Shown: positions 6,926 through 15,473 of the stretch, one piece after another
Layout of the letters: each line of letters opens with the position of its first letter
Position numbering within the stretch: the first letter of the stretch is position 1
DNA from: Opitutia bacterium
GTDB lineage: Bacteria > Verrucomicrobiota > Verrucomicrobiia > Opitutales > Seribacteraceae
Assembly (NCBI GenBank): GCA_018695085.1
Contig: JABHOU010000272.1
Span: 1-19,044, forward strand
Length of the DNA: 19,044 bases
Direction: 5' to 3'
The notes under the pieces: generated by a model
Seen by the model: only the letters and a program-made list of their open reading frames with translations
The model's database searches: none
What the model was told of the DNA's origin: nothing
Program-made: the position numbers and the translations under genes

Positions 6926-7680
6926 GTACCGCAGAAACCTACGATCGCTTCGAAGAACTTGACGCAGGTCGCGCACTTGGGGATTTGTCCTTGGAAGAAG
7001 TCAAGGAATGGAAAAAGCTTGTGAAGGACCAACAGTCCGAAAAATCAAGTGATTTTGATTGGATCAGCGTGGAACTTGAGATTGAAAACTCTGAAACCTG
7101 CCCGTTGCCCTCTTCACTAGTGACTCGTCTCAAATCCACGATACCAGCTTTTACAAAAATTGAAGCAAGGGACTCATCACCTACCAAAATTGTTTCCATT
7201 TTACCCTGGCTGGGTTGGGCGGCGGCGGCATGCCTGCTTTTCTTCTTCAACCTTCCCGATGTTGACACACTGGTACAGGCTCCCGAATTGACTGCCGCTC
7301 AAAAACTTGAAGAACTGGTTAGGGTTGCTCCCGAAACTCAACGTCTGGCTTTCTCCCCTGCCAGCGACACATATGAGGATATTAGCGGCGAAGTCATCTG
7401 GAACGATGATCGTCAGGAAGGCTACATGTCCCTCGTCAACCTGCCGATAAACGACCCGACCAAAAACCAATATCAGCTCTGGATCGTGGACCCCGAACGA
7501 GACGAACTTCCAGTCGACGGTGGCGTCTTCGACATCCCGACCGGGAGCGAAACAGCGGTTATTCCGATCCGCAACACCTTACAAGTCTCCCAGCCAACCG
7601 TATTCGTCATCACTCTCGAGCAACCAGGTGGTGTCGTTAAGTCGAAGCAGGAGATCGTAGTCGCCTTGGCCAAATCCTGA
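6922..7680 (+). CDS. Membrane anti-sigma factor, RskA family
   Basis: This 252-residue single-pass protein should hold the preceding sigma factor at the membrane until a periplasmic signal triggers its proteolysis. The N-terminal part (about 1-90) is cytoplasmic and contains the acidic helix YDRFEELDAGRALGDLSLEE typical of RskA-type sigma-binding domains; there is no HxxxCxxC zinc motif. One membrane helix lies at about 91-111 (ILPWLGWAAAACLLFFFNL). The periplasmic C-terminal domain (about 150-250) carries RskA landmarks: SGEVIWNDD, YQLWIVD (184-190), GGVFDI and FVITLEQPGGVV (218-229). It overlaps the sigma gene by four bases. In mycobacteria RskA restrains SigK, whose targets are FAS1 proteins, which fits the genes next to this one. 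The signal sensed is unknown. Confidence 0.88.
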   Translation: MSTAETYDRFEELDAGRALGDLSLEEVKEWKKLVKDQQSEKSSDFDWISVELEIENSETCPLPSSLVTRLKSTIPAFTKIEARDSSPTKIVSILPWLGWAAAACLLFFFNLPDVDTLVQAPELTAAQKLEELVRVAPETQRLAFSPASDTYEDISGEVIWNDDRQEGYMSLVNLPINDPTKNQYQLWIVDPERDELPVDGGVFDIPTGSETAVIPIRNTLQVSQPTVFVITLEQPGGVVKSKQEIVVALAKS

Positions 7681-7716
7681 TTTTGCCGACCGTCCTTGAT
7701 TCGGGAATGTCCCTTC

Positions 7717-7740
7717 GCTGGTCGAATCGAATCGACCAGC
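7717..7740 (+). repeat. 9-bp inverted repeat between the anti-sigma and hydrolase genes
   Basis: GCTGGTCGA (7717-7725) pairs perfectly with TCGACCAGC (7732-7740) around a 6-base loop, 36 bases after the anti-sigma stop. It has no T-tract. It ends 27 bases before the hydrolase start chosen here and only 6 bases before the alternative ATG at 7747, so it may affect translation of that gene or mark the end of the sigma/anti-sigma transcript. Confidence 0.4.
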
Positions 7741-7767
7741 AAGGCAATGTATCTAGAATATGTCTCC

Positions 7768-8643
7768 ATGACTCCATTAGTGAGAATCCTTATTCCCATC
7801 GCTTTGCTATGGAACGGGCATTTGCATTCTACGGCCAAATCGCAACCAGCCAAAGATCTGGTGACTCCCAAGATGACACAGGAGGCTCCCGCCCCGGGCA
7901 GGCGGATCAGGCAAGTCGCCCCCGAGTACGAAGGAACTCAGGTATATCATTCCCTCTACCTGCCGACTGATTGGCAAAAGGGAAAAACTTATCCCGTATT
8001 GGTTGAGTACACCGGCAACAAGTTCCCCGCTTGCGGATCGACCGGAGAGGTCAAGGGAGCGAATTTAGGCTACGGCCTGAGTGGAGGCAAAGGGTTCATT
8101 TGGGTCTCCATGCCCTATATTCAAAAAGGCAAGAAGGAGAATACCGTAAAGTGGTGGGGCGACCGCCAAGCCACCATCGATTATTGCAAATTGAACCTCC
8201 CACGAATCTGCAAGAAATTCGGGGGGGACCCCGACAACCTCTTTATCTGCGGATTCTCCCGCGGGGCCATAGCCTGTGGATACATTGGCTTGGCGGACAA
8301 TGAAATTGCCGCCTTTTGGAAAGGAATGATTGCCCACGACCATTTCGACGGGCACAGGAAATGGGGTTATCCCAAAAGTGACCGCGCATCGGCTCTCAAG
8401 CGCCTCGCCCGCCTCAAGGGACGCCCTACCCTGGTATGTGGGAGCGCCAACGACTACCTCAAGGAACACCTCCAGCTCGGAGCCTTCACCTTTCTGCCCG
8501 TACCCGTGGGAAGGATTTTCGATATTCCCGACGGTCCGGTCATTCACACCCACACCGACCTCTGGGCCCATAGGAACAGTTCCACCCGACAAACGGCCCG
8601 GGCCTGGCTACAAAAACAAATTTCAGTGGAAAACCATCGTTAG
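7768..8643 (+). CDS. Secreted alpha/beta hydrolase
   Basis: The chosen start gives 291 residues with a signal peptide (MTPLVRILIPIALLWNGHLH, cut near 22-25). In-frame ATGs at 7747 and 7696 are alternatives; an AAGG sits two bases before 7747, too close to be a good ribosome site. The nucleophile elbow is CGFSRGAIA, with Ser164. Asp229 in CGSANDYL and His260 or His262 in VIHTHTDLW complete a plausible triad. PVLVEYTGN (76-84) is the usual strand before the oxyanion region. The family includes esterases, dienelactone-hydrolase-like and prolyl-oligopeptidase-like enzymes; the substrate cannot be assigned. It stands between the anti-sigma gene and a 300-base gap, so it may be a single-gene unit or a distal member of the sigma locus. 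Confidence 0.85.
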   Translation: MTPLVRILIPIALLWNGHLHSTAKSQPAKDLVTPKMTQEAPAPGRRIRQVAPEYEGTQVYHSLYLPTDWQKGKTYPVLVEYTGNKFPACGSTGEVKGANLGYGLSGGKGFIWVSMPYIQKGKKENTVKWWGDRQATIDYCKLNLPRICKKFGGDPDNLFICGFSRGAIACGYIGLADNEIAAFWKGMIAHDHFDGHRKWGYPKSDRASALKRLARLKGRPTLVCGSANDYLKEHLQLGAFTFLPVPVGRIFDIPDGPVIHTHTDLWAHRNSSTRQTARAWLQKQISVENHR

Positions 8644-8943
8644 GTCTTCCATTATTAATTCCGCATCTGGAAATTCATCGGCATTCGGCCCTTACTATAC
8701 TTGCCGGAACAATCCAGCTACCAAGGCTGTCAACGCATGGCAGAAGAGCCCAGCCCGGCCCACTCCAGTTGTACCATCTTGAGTTGATTTCCGAACCTCG
8801 TCTTACGCTAGATTTTCACTTCAAAATGAGGATCAAAAAACGGCCAGCAAACCATTGGGTTAAAGAAAAATATTACAAGTCTCTACAAAATTATCTTGGT
8901 TTAGGCAGTATATAATATAATTCTTATATTAGAATTTACCAAC
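8644..8943. other. 300-base gap before the DUF1501 operon
   Basis: No gene or RNA was recognised here. The stretch 8650-8790 is mixed in composition with a G+C-rich patch around 8750-8765, and its + strand remains open in one frame to a stop at 8780-8782. On the opposite strand the same patch can be read as GTTGVGRAGLFCHALTALV before two adjacent stops. Either could be a decayed gene fragment. The last 70 bases are strongly A+T-rich and look like promoter DNA. Confidence 0.4.
8896..8921 (+). promoter_or_regulatory. Possible housekeeping promoter of the DUF1501 operon
   Basis: Two overlapping TATAAT matches (8911-8916 and 8916-8921) lie 23-28 bases before the ATG at 8944. The best -35 candidate, TTGGTT at 8896-8901, is only 14 bases from the second TATAAT, shorter than optimal. 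The A+T-rich context and position before a five-gene operon support a promoter here, but the exact -35 is unclear. Confidence 0.4.
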
Positions 8944-10293
8944 ATGTTAGATTTCGGGAATTTCAAAGCAAGAGATTGTGAGAATGGGGTTGGGCGACGG
9001 TCTTTCCTGAAAACGGCATCTGCCCTGCCCTTTGCATTTGGAGCGGGTTATGGAGGGATCGATTTGGAAGCTGCGCGCAAGCTAGGGGATCGCGCAAAGG
9101 CAAAATCCGTCATCCTTCTTTGGTTGTGGGGTGGTCCCAGTCACATAGATACCTTTGACCCGAAGCCGGAGGCCCCGATGGAATATCGAGGTCCATTCGG
9201 CGTCATCCCGACGAAGACAGATGGGCTTCAAGTGACTGAACTGCTTCCTCAACTGGCCAAGCGAAGCCATCTTTATTCAGTGATTAGATCGATGCAGACC
9301 ACCAACGGGGGCCATCCCGGCGCGGGTACCGTAGGTCTAACAGGTTTCGAGGAGAACCCGACCGTACATCCTAATTTCGGATCGATCATGTCCAAGCATC
9401 GTGGCAGGTCGGGAGCCTTGCCACCTTTCTTCTACTTGGGTCAAGGCATTCCTCGGGATTTGCCTAGGAGAATTGAAGGCTACGGTGGAGGTACGCTAGG
9501 CAAGGCATACGATCCTTTCCTCGTAAGTTGCTCTGAGAATGGAAAGGTGGGCATACCAACCCTGGACTTATTGCCTGGAATGACTCCCAACCGAATTCAT
9601 AATCGTCGCGGCTTGATGGCTCAACTTGATGACACAAGTCGTAAACTGGATGGCGACGGCGTGGATGGATGGAACCAAGCTCATCATGCTGCATACGGTT
9701 TGTTAACAGATCCCAAGGCCCGAGATTCCTTTGACCTTACAACTGAATCTCAATCCACACGTGATGCCTACGGTCAAACCTCATTCGGGCAAAGTTGCCT
9801 TCTCGCCCGTCGTCTTGTGGAAACCGGTGTACCATACGTACAAGTAAACTGGAGCGAGTACGTGGAGACTTTTACCCCCAACGGCGACTTTGGATGGGAT
9901 ACTCACATTTACAATTTCGAGCTTTTGCAAGATCGGCATTGTCCGATCTTTGACCGTGCCTTTTCCGCCCTTTTGGATGACATGAATAGCCGAGGACTCC
10001 TTGAGGATACACTGGTCATTGCGACCGGGGAATTTGGGCGCACCCCTAAGATCAGTAATCGGGCAGCCCGAGAACACCACAAGGATTGCTACTTTTCAGT
10101 CTGGGCAGGAGCAGGGATTCAGCCGGGTCGGGCCATTGGAGAGAGTGACAAACGGGGCGAACGTCCCGTGACCGACCCCATAACCCCACTCATGATGGGT
10201 ACGACTATTGCCGAGCTAAGTGGTATTGGGGCAAGGGAAAGGGCGGAGATGAAGGTATTGGACGGCGGGAAAGTCATTAATGAACTTTTATAG
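8944..10293 (+). CDS. Tat-exported DUF1501 family protein
   Basis: This 449-residue protein belongs to the DUF1501 family, which has an alkaline-phosphatase/sulfatase-like fold. The N-terminus has a twin-arginine signal, GRRSFLK at 17-23 followed by TASALPFAFGAG, so it is folded and probably loaded with metal before export. Family landmarks are WLWGGPSHIDTFDPKPEAP (60-78), NGGHPGAG (121-128), WDTHIYNF near 320, TGEFGRTPK (361-369) and HHKDCYFSVWAGAGI just after. Length is typical. It is the first gene of a five-gene operon and overlaps the next gene by 14 bases. DUF1501 genes are habitually paired with DUF1549/DUF1553 genes in this phylum, as here. The reaction catalysed is not established. 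Confidence 0.9.
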   Translation: MLDFGNFKARDCENGVGRRSFLKTASALPFAFGAGYGGIDLEAARKLGDRAKAKSVILLWLWGGPSHIDTFDPKPEAPMEYRGPFGVIPTKTDGLQVTELLPQLAKRSHLYSVIRSMQTTNGGHPGAGTVGLTGFEENPTVHPNFGSIMSKHRGRSGALPPFFYLGQGIPRDLPRRIEGYGGGTLGKAYDPFLVSCSENGKVGIPTLDLLPGMTPNRIHNRRGLMAQLDDTSRKLDGDGVDGWNQAHHAAYGLLTDPKARDSFDLTTESQSTRDAYGQTSFGQSCLLARRLVETGVPYVQVNWSEYVETFTPNGDFGWDTHIYNFELLQDRHCPIFDRAFSALLDDMNSRGLLEDTLVIATGEFGRTPKISNRAAREHHKDCYFSVWAGAGIQPGRAIGESDKRGERPVTDPITPLMMGTTIAELSGIGARERAEMKVLDGGKVINELL

Positions 10294-11176
10294 TTTCACC
10301 GGGGGCTGTTTTTTTCTCCTTGGCTTGATAACTGCTGGATTTTCATCAGCCAAGACTCCGCTCACGACCGATGGCTCTAACAAGCGTGACCCCGTCTTCA
10401 TTGCTGGCGGCGCCACCTTGGTTTACGGTGTTGATGAGAACAGAGATCTCATTCGGCTCAGACAACTGGATCTCGATACTCTCGAGTCCAAGCCCTATTA
10501 CGAAAGTGCTAATCGCCACCATGTGGAGGTGGCTTTTTCCAGGGACGGTCGCTACATTTCCTATACCGAATGCACAGGCAACCTGACGGCTCAATTCGTC
10601 ATCAAGGATCTGCAGGAGAAGAAGGACTTTTTCGTTAAGCACAGTGGTCGCGGAGGAACGCGGAGTCCCGCCTTTGCGCCGGATAATTCCGTTGTCGTCT
10701 ACGCGTTTGCGGAAAAGGGCCCCCAGCAATTATGGTCAGTCGACATGGAGGCCAAGAACAAGAAGCAGTTAACCCAGTGTGAAGGCATCTCCAATTGGCC
10801 TTCATTCACCCCGGACGGGAAGACCATCGTTTTCTCCAACACTCGTGAAAACAACTACGAGATCTACTCCATGGATGCCAATGGATCCAACGAGAAAAGG
10901 CTGACTGAAAACACGATCATGGATATCCGTCCCGTTGCATCACCTAATGGCAAGCAGATTGCCTTTACCAGCTTGAGAAATGGTTTTTACAATGTGTACG
11001 TGATGAACCTCGACGGAGCCAACGTAAGGCAGGTAACGGATAGCGAGGAGCGTGATGACTACCCGACATGGCATCCGGATGGCAGGCGATTGGCCATTGT
11101 ATCCGAACGCAAGGGAAAGTTTGATCTCTACATGGTGGACGTTCCCACTTCCGGTAAGGTCACGACGAAACGTTAA
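10280..11176 (+). CDS. Exported TolB-like beta-propeller (PD40) protein
   Basis: This 298-residue protein has a signal peptide (about 1-24, ending FSSA) and at least five PD40/WD40-like blades. These are marked by HVEVAFSRDGRYISY (81-95), PAFAPDNSVVVYAF (130-143), PSFTPDGKTIVFS (174-186), PVASPNGKQIAFTS (218-231) and PTWHPDGRRLAIVS (262-275). Each is followed by an xIYxMDxxG-type strand such as EIYSMDANGSN or NVYVMNLDGAN. In family terms this is a TolB C-terminal-like propeller, a binding or scaffold module. It is shorter than TolB (about 430 residues) and lacks the TolB N-terminal domain, and no other Tol-Pal genes are present. Its start overlaps the end of the DUF1501 gene by 14 bases, which suggests coupled translation. 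Confidence 0.87.
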   Translation: MNFYSFTGGCFFLLGLITAGFSSAKTPLTTDGSNKRDPVFIAGGATLVYGVDENRDLIRLRQLDLDTLESKPYYESANRHHVEVAFSRDGRYISYTECTGNLTAQFVIKDLQEKKDFFVKHSGRGGTRSPAFAPDNSVVVYAFAEKGPQQLWSVDMEAKNKKQLTQCEGISNWPSFTPDGKTIVFSNTRENNYEIYSMDANGSNEKRLTENTIMDIRPVASPNGKQIAFTSLRNGFYNVYVMNLDGANVRQVTDSEERDDYPTWHPDGRRLAIVSERKGKFDLYMVDVPTSGKVTTKR

Positions 11177-11190
11177 CTGTCGATTAATCG

Positions 11191-13269
11191 ATGCGTGCTT
11201 TCCTTTACTCGAAAGGGCAAAACCTGCGAGTTCACTTCGGGTTGTTCATGTTGCTGCTCCTCCTCCCTTTGGTAGAGGCTCAGCAAATCTCATCCGTTTC
11301 ACCAAGGACGGCAACAGTCGGCGAGCCATTTGAACTTGAGTTTTCCGGTAAGAACCTCGGTCTTTCAGGTGATGGTAATCTTTTGATACTTGCTTCCTTT
11401 GCCTGTCATCAGGAAATCATCAGCGAGGAACCCAAACCACCCGCAGATGGCAAGGTACCAAAGGTCAGAAACAAGGTTCGGCTAAAGGTGTCGTTGAAGA
11501 AAGATGCGCCAGTGGGCGTAGGTTGGCTTCGCTTGGCGACCTCAATGGGCATAACACCTCCGATTCTTTTTCTTGTGGACGACCTGCCGACTCGCAAAGT
11601 GGACCCAAAGACTCGTCGCGAAGACGCGACTCTCATAGATCCACCACTTGCCATTGAGTCAAGGACCCCGAATCTTGACGTTCACTATTACAAGTTGGAA
11701 GGTAAGTCCGGTCAACGAATTGCCATTGAAGTGTTAGGCAGTCGCCTCGGGGAGGACGTAGACGCTGTTCTTAAATTGCTGGATGCAGGTGGACGAATTC
11801 TCGCTGCCTCCGATGATGAACCGGGATCCGGAAAGGACCCTCGATTGTCCCATGTTTTCAAAAAGGATGAGACCGCCTACGTTCAGGTTCGGGAAGTCCG
11901 CTACCAGGGTGGCAAGTTCTATCGATTACGGGTTGGTAATTTTCCATTGCCAATGGCTGCCTTTCCCATGCTTGTCCAAGCAGGGATGAAGACATCCTTT
12001 GCATCCATAGGCCCTCCGGGAGAGACATCACTGTCCCGGTCCACTCGAATATCCGGTCTTTACGGCACGCCATCGCGGTACAGTATTGGCTTTAGGGGCT
12101 CTGAACATGATGCATCCGGCTTTGTTCCACTGCGACTGGTGGAAGAACCTCAATTCATCGAGAAGGAACCTAATAATCAATTGTCCGAAGCCCAATTAAT
12201 CGAATCCTCCGCCACCCTGACCGGTCGTTTACAAATACCCAATGACGTTGATATCTATGCCTTCGACTTAAAGAAAGGCCAGCATCTTCATTTTCGTCCT
12301 TTCTGTCGTAGTTTAGGATCACCTGCTTTTCTTTTGCTTTCCCTTCAGGATGAAAAAGGGCGAGTTCTGGCTTCAGCAGGGAATGGCAACTCAGCTGAAG
12401 AACCTCTTCACCACCTAGCGTCTGCAGATGGGCGCCTCCTGCTCCTAGTCAGTGAGTTGGCGGGACGTGGAACTCCAGCTTTTCAGTATTCCATTTCCGC
12501 ACATATTCAAGCCGCACCTCTCAGCTTTCATTGGGATGCGGGAAAGGCTTCCCATTTGACAGTCTCAGGCCAACCCGGTTCGACGGTCACACTAAAACTA
12601 AAGAGCATGCGCAAAAACTTTGGTGAAACCATTGAGTTAATCCCATTTGGTAAGCGTGGGGATTATGAGGTTTTCGGTTCTTCCTCCATTGGCAAGGAAA
12701 AGGGTAATTTTGACTTTGAAATCCATGTACCCGAAGCCATGAAGGCAGGCGAATGGGATTTACTTCGTCTTCGGGCCTCTTTCACCAAAGAGGGAGATAG
12801 CCCAAAGGAGTGGACCGACGTTCTCGACTTTAAGACAGCCTTTCAGAATGTTCTACCACACATTCCATTCCCACCCGAGGAATTGCTAAATCGTATCCCA
12901 ATGTTTGTTATGCAAAGAAAAATCGAGGTGTCCCTGGACCCTATTAGTGGAGAACCCGGTGAAATGGTAGAAATCAAGGTTTCACTGGAAAAGAAGGACG
13001 GAACTTTTCGCTTCATAAAGCCGAAGACTTCTTGGCATGGGTTTCCAAAAGAATGGAAGATTCCGGCAAAGGCTCAGGATTTCGATGAAAAAAAAGGTTT
13101 TTCCATATTGAAATTAAGCATTCCCGAAAAGGCAATTCCAGGTGATGAGATTGAGGTTTTTGCCTCTGTTCGCGGAGAACTCGAAAATGCACGCTACATG
13201 CGCGTTTTTTCCAATAGGATTTCAATCGGAGTTACGGGTAAGGAAGATACTCTTGAGGAAACCAAATAA
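11191..13269 (+). CDS. Large exported beta-sandwich protein with PPC-like domains
   Basis: This 692-residue protein carries a signal peptide (about 1-31, LLLLLPLVEAQ). An IPT/TIG-like segment follows (ISSVSPRTATVGEPFELEFS, 33-52). Around 150-250 is a PPC-like jelly roll (YYKLEGKSGQRIAIEVLGSR, LKLLDAGGRILAASDDE). A clearer pre-peptidase C-terminal domain covers about 320-440, opened by the typical EKEPNNQLSEAQ with DVDIYAFDLKKGQHLHF and LLSLQDEKGRVLASAGN. The remaining 250 residues look like further beta domains with no assigned family. It has no catalytic motif that I can see, so it is probably a binding or structural partner of the operon's other products. It starts 14 bases after the TolB-like gene. 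Proteins with this layout commonly accompany DUF1501/DUF1549 genes in Planctomycetota. Confidence 0.8.
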   Translation: MRAFLYSKGQNLRVHFGLFMLLLLLPLVEAQQISSVSPRTATVGEPFELEFSGKNLGLSGDGNLLILASFACHQEIISEEPKPPADGKVPKVRNKVRLKVSLKKDAPVGVGWLRLATSMGITPPILFLVDDLPTRKVDPKTRREDATLIDPPLAIESRTPNLDVHYYKLEGKSGQRIAIEVLGSRLGEDVDAVLKLLDAGGRILAASDDEPGSGKDPRLSHVFKKDETAYVQVREVRYQGGKFYRLRVGNFPLPMAAFPMLVQAGMKTSFASIGPPGETSLSRSTRISGLYGTPSRYSIGFRGSEHDASGFVPLRLVEEPQFIEKEPNNQLSEAQLIESSATLTGRLQIPNDVDIYAFDLKKGQHLHFRPFCRSLGSPAFLLLSLQDEKGRVLASAGNGNSAEEPLHHLASADGRLLLLVSELAGRGTPAFQYSISAHIQAAPLSFHWDAGKASHLTVSGQPGSTVTLKLKSMRKNFGETIELIPFGKRGDYEVFGSSSIGKEKGNFDFEIHVPEAMKAGEWDLLRLRASFTKEGDSPKEWTDVLDFKTAFQNVLPHIPFPPEELLNRIPMFVMQRKIEVSLDPISGEPGEMVEIKVSLEKKDGTFRFIKPKTSWHGFPKEWKIPAKAQDFDEKKGFSILKLSIPEKAIPGDEIEVFASVRGELENARYMRVFSNRISIGVTGKEDTLEETK

Positions 13270-13286
13270 TCGAAGAAAAGATTTAT

Positions 13287-15464
13287 ATGAAAATTATTTA
13301 TCCAGTCTTTTTTCTCCTTTTTCTAGGGCTTACCTGCGCAGGCAAGCCGAAGATTTCATTTAACCACGAAGTGCTTCCGATTTTATCAAAGCAAGGTTGC
13401 AGTCAGGGCAGTTGCCATGGCGCGCCTCATGGCAAAGGTCACTTTCGGCTGTCTCTTCGGGCTTTTGATCCATCTCTTGATTCCCATACCATCTTTCGCG
13501 AGGAATTGGGCAGGAGGATCAATCCAATTGAACCAAGCAAAAGTCTTCTCCTCTTGAAACCCACAATGGCCATTGCCCATGAGGGGGGGCAACGCCTTAA
13601 AGTCGATAGTTTCGAATACAACCTTATTCGTGATTGGATTCGCGAAGGTTGTCCGACTCCGGAGGAGGAAGCCAAATGTGTCAAACTGGAGATCCAACCC
13701 GGAGGATCAAAGCTGTTGAAGTGGCCTGAATTTAATCTCCAACTCTCTGCCAGGGCTACTTTTTCAGATGGCTCTTCGCGGGACGTGACACGTCTTGCTG
13801 TTTTTACGACTTCAGATGAAAATGTCGCAGTGGTAACTCCCGCAGGAAAGGTCACGGGACAGAATCGCGGGCAGGTTGCAATCCTCGTGCGATATCTGGA
13901 GCAAGTGCAAAGTATTCGCATAACCTTTTCCCGAAAACCCGAGGGCTTTACTTGGAAGGCACCATCTCCGGTCAATTACATAGACGAGAAGGTCCTCGCC
14001 AAGCTTCGTATCCTGCATTATCCGCCCTCACCCTTGATATCCGACTCCACCTTTCTCCGCCGAATCCACCTCGATCTTACGGGACTACTTCCCAAAGCGG
14101 CGGTGGTTCGAACCTTTCTCTCGGATAAAACTACCGACAAGCGATCGGAACTGATTGATAGTTTGCTGGATTCTCCAGATTATGCCAAATATTGGGCACG
14201 CAAATGGGGGGACCTTCTTCGTCTTTCGAGGAAACAGGTTGGTGAGGGTGCCGTATATAAATTTGCCGATTGGCTGGAACGATCAATTGCCACCAATCAG
14301 TCGTACGACGATTTCGCCCGTGATTTACTGACCGCAAAAGGAAGTTCTTTGTTGAACCCCGAGGCTAATTTCATCCGCACGACAATTAATGCCGAAGATG
14401 CAATGGAGTCGACTTCACAGCTTTTTCTAGGTTCCCGAATCCAGTGCGCGAAATGCCATAATCATCCCTTCGAGCGATGGACGCAGGACAACTATTATGG
14501 CCTCACTGCTTTTTTTGCCCAAACAAAGACCAAAAAACTTGGTAAAAGTGAAGAAACCTTTGTATGGGATGCCAAGGAAGGTGAGGTTCGGCATCCCGTC
14601 ACAGGTAAGCACTTGCCTCCCTGGGTGCCCGATACGGGTGCCTTTGAGTTGCCTCCAGACAAGGATCGTCGGCAGGTTTTCGCTGAATGGTTGACCAAGC
14701 CGAGTAATCCGTTTTTTGCAAAAGTAGAGGTTAATCGTATCTGGGCATCTCTAATGGGAATAGGCATCGTCGAGCCCTTTGATGATTTTCGTGACACGAA
14801 TCCTCCCTCGAACCAGCCTCTCTTGGAGGCGCTTGCGAAAGATTTCGTTCAAAGCGGATTCAATCGGCGCGATCTCATCAGAAAAATAGTCAACAGCAAC
14901 GCATACCAAACCTCCGCAGAGTCCAACGAGTTCAACCGGGACGACACCCGTTTTTTCTCCTTTCGCCAACCCCGCCGCCTCGAGGCAGAGCAGCTTGTGG
15001 ATGCCTTGGGACAAGTAACTGGCAAGCCAATGAAATTTCCCGGGGTTCCCAATAAGGTCAAGGCCGTTCACCTGCCGGCGCCTGATCTTGCCCAAAAGAA
15101 TCGCTCCATGATCGGCGACATCGAGTTCCTTAAGGTTTTTGGTCAACCAGAACGACAAACGGTCTGCTCTTGCGAGCGGGCTGGCGATGCCGGTCTTGGC
15201 CAGGCATTGCAGCTCTTCAACGGCAAACTTTTTAATAGTATGCTGACGGCTGGCGACTCACTCTTTAGAAAGTCTCTTTCAGCCAAGAAACCTTTATCTG
15301 AAATCGTAGAAAATCTGCATCTGTCTTCACTTTCCCGGTTTCCCAATGAAAAGGAGAAAGCCATAGCCTTGGCCTATTTGGAAAAGGCAACGGACAAGGG
15401 CAAGGCATTGGAGGACCTTTGCTGGGCTATTCTCAATCGCAATGAATTTCTCTTTAATCATTGA
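13287..15464 (+). CDS. Exported DUF1549/DUF1553 protein with Ig-like domain and heme-type motifs
   Basis: This 725-residue secreted protein has a signal peptide of about 18 residues. It then carries the characteristic N-terminal motif GCSQGSCHGAPHGKGHFRLS, where C38-x4-C43-H44 resembles a heme c site with four intervening residues instead of two. A bacterial Ig-like (Big_2) domain covers about 148-215 (ATFSDGSSRDVTRLAVFTTS). DUF1549 starts at about 230 (YIDEKVLAKL, FLRRIHLDLTGLLP) and contains a canonical CAKCH at 387-391 within QCAKCHNHPFERW. DUF1553 follows, marked by EVNRIWASLMGIGIVEPFDD, RRDLIRKIVNSNAYQTS, QPRRLEAEQLVDAL and CSCERAGDAGLGQALQLFNG. Family function is unresolved; the cysteine-histidine motifs point to electron transfer or metal binding in the periplasm. 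It is the fourth gene of the operon, 17 bases after its predecessor and 9 bases before the cytochrome c-WD40 gene. Confidence 0.9.
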   Translation: MKIIYPVFFLLFLGLTCAGKPKISFNHEVLPILSKQGCSQGSCHGAPHGKGHFRLSLRAFDPSLDSHTIFREELGRRINPIEPSKSLLLLKPTMAIAHEGGQRLKVDSFEYNLIRDWIREGCPTPEEEAKCVKLEIQPGGSKLLKWPEFNLQLSARATFSDGSSRDVTRLAVFTTSDENVAVVTPAGKVTGQNRGQVAILVRYLEQVQSIRITFSRKPEGFTWKAPSPVNYIDEKVLAKLRILHYPPSPLISDSTFLRRIHLDLTGLLPKAAVVRTFLSDKTTDKRSELIDSLLDSPDYAKYWARKWGDLLRLSRKQVGEGAVYKFADWLERSIATNQSYDDFARDLLTAKGSSLLNPEANFIRTTINAEDAMESTSQLFLGSRIQCAKCHNHPFERWTQDNYYGLTAFFAQTKTKKLGKSEETFVWDAKEGEVRHPVTGKHLPPWVPDTGAFELPPDKDRRQVFAEWLTKPSNPFFAKVEVNRIWASLMGIGIVEPFDDFRDTNPPSNQPLLEALAKDFVQSGFNRRDLIRKIVNSNAYQTSAESNEFNRDDTRFFSFRQPRRLEAEQLVDALGQVTGKPMKFPGVPNKVKAVHLPAPDLAQKNRSMIGDIEFLKVFGQPERQTVCSCERAGDAGLGQALQLFNGKLFNSMLTAGDSLFRKSLSAKKPLSEIVENLHLSSLSRFPNEKEKAIALAYLEKATDKGKALEDLCWAILNRNEFLFNH

Positions 15465-15473
15465 ATCCAGACA

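Noticed and set aside
8923..8936. AATTC and GAATT arms near 8920-8936 as an operator
   Set aside because: The arms are short and lie in very A+T-rich DNA, where such matches are expected by chance.
10280..10310. GGC-C near the N-terminus of the TolB-like protein as a lipoprotein signal
   Set aside because: The cysteine at residue 10 comes before the hydrophobic core of the signal peptide, so it cannot be a lipobox.
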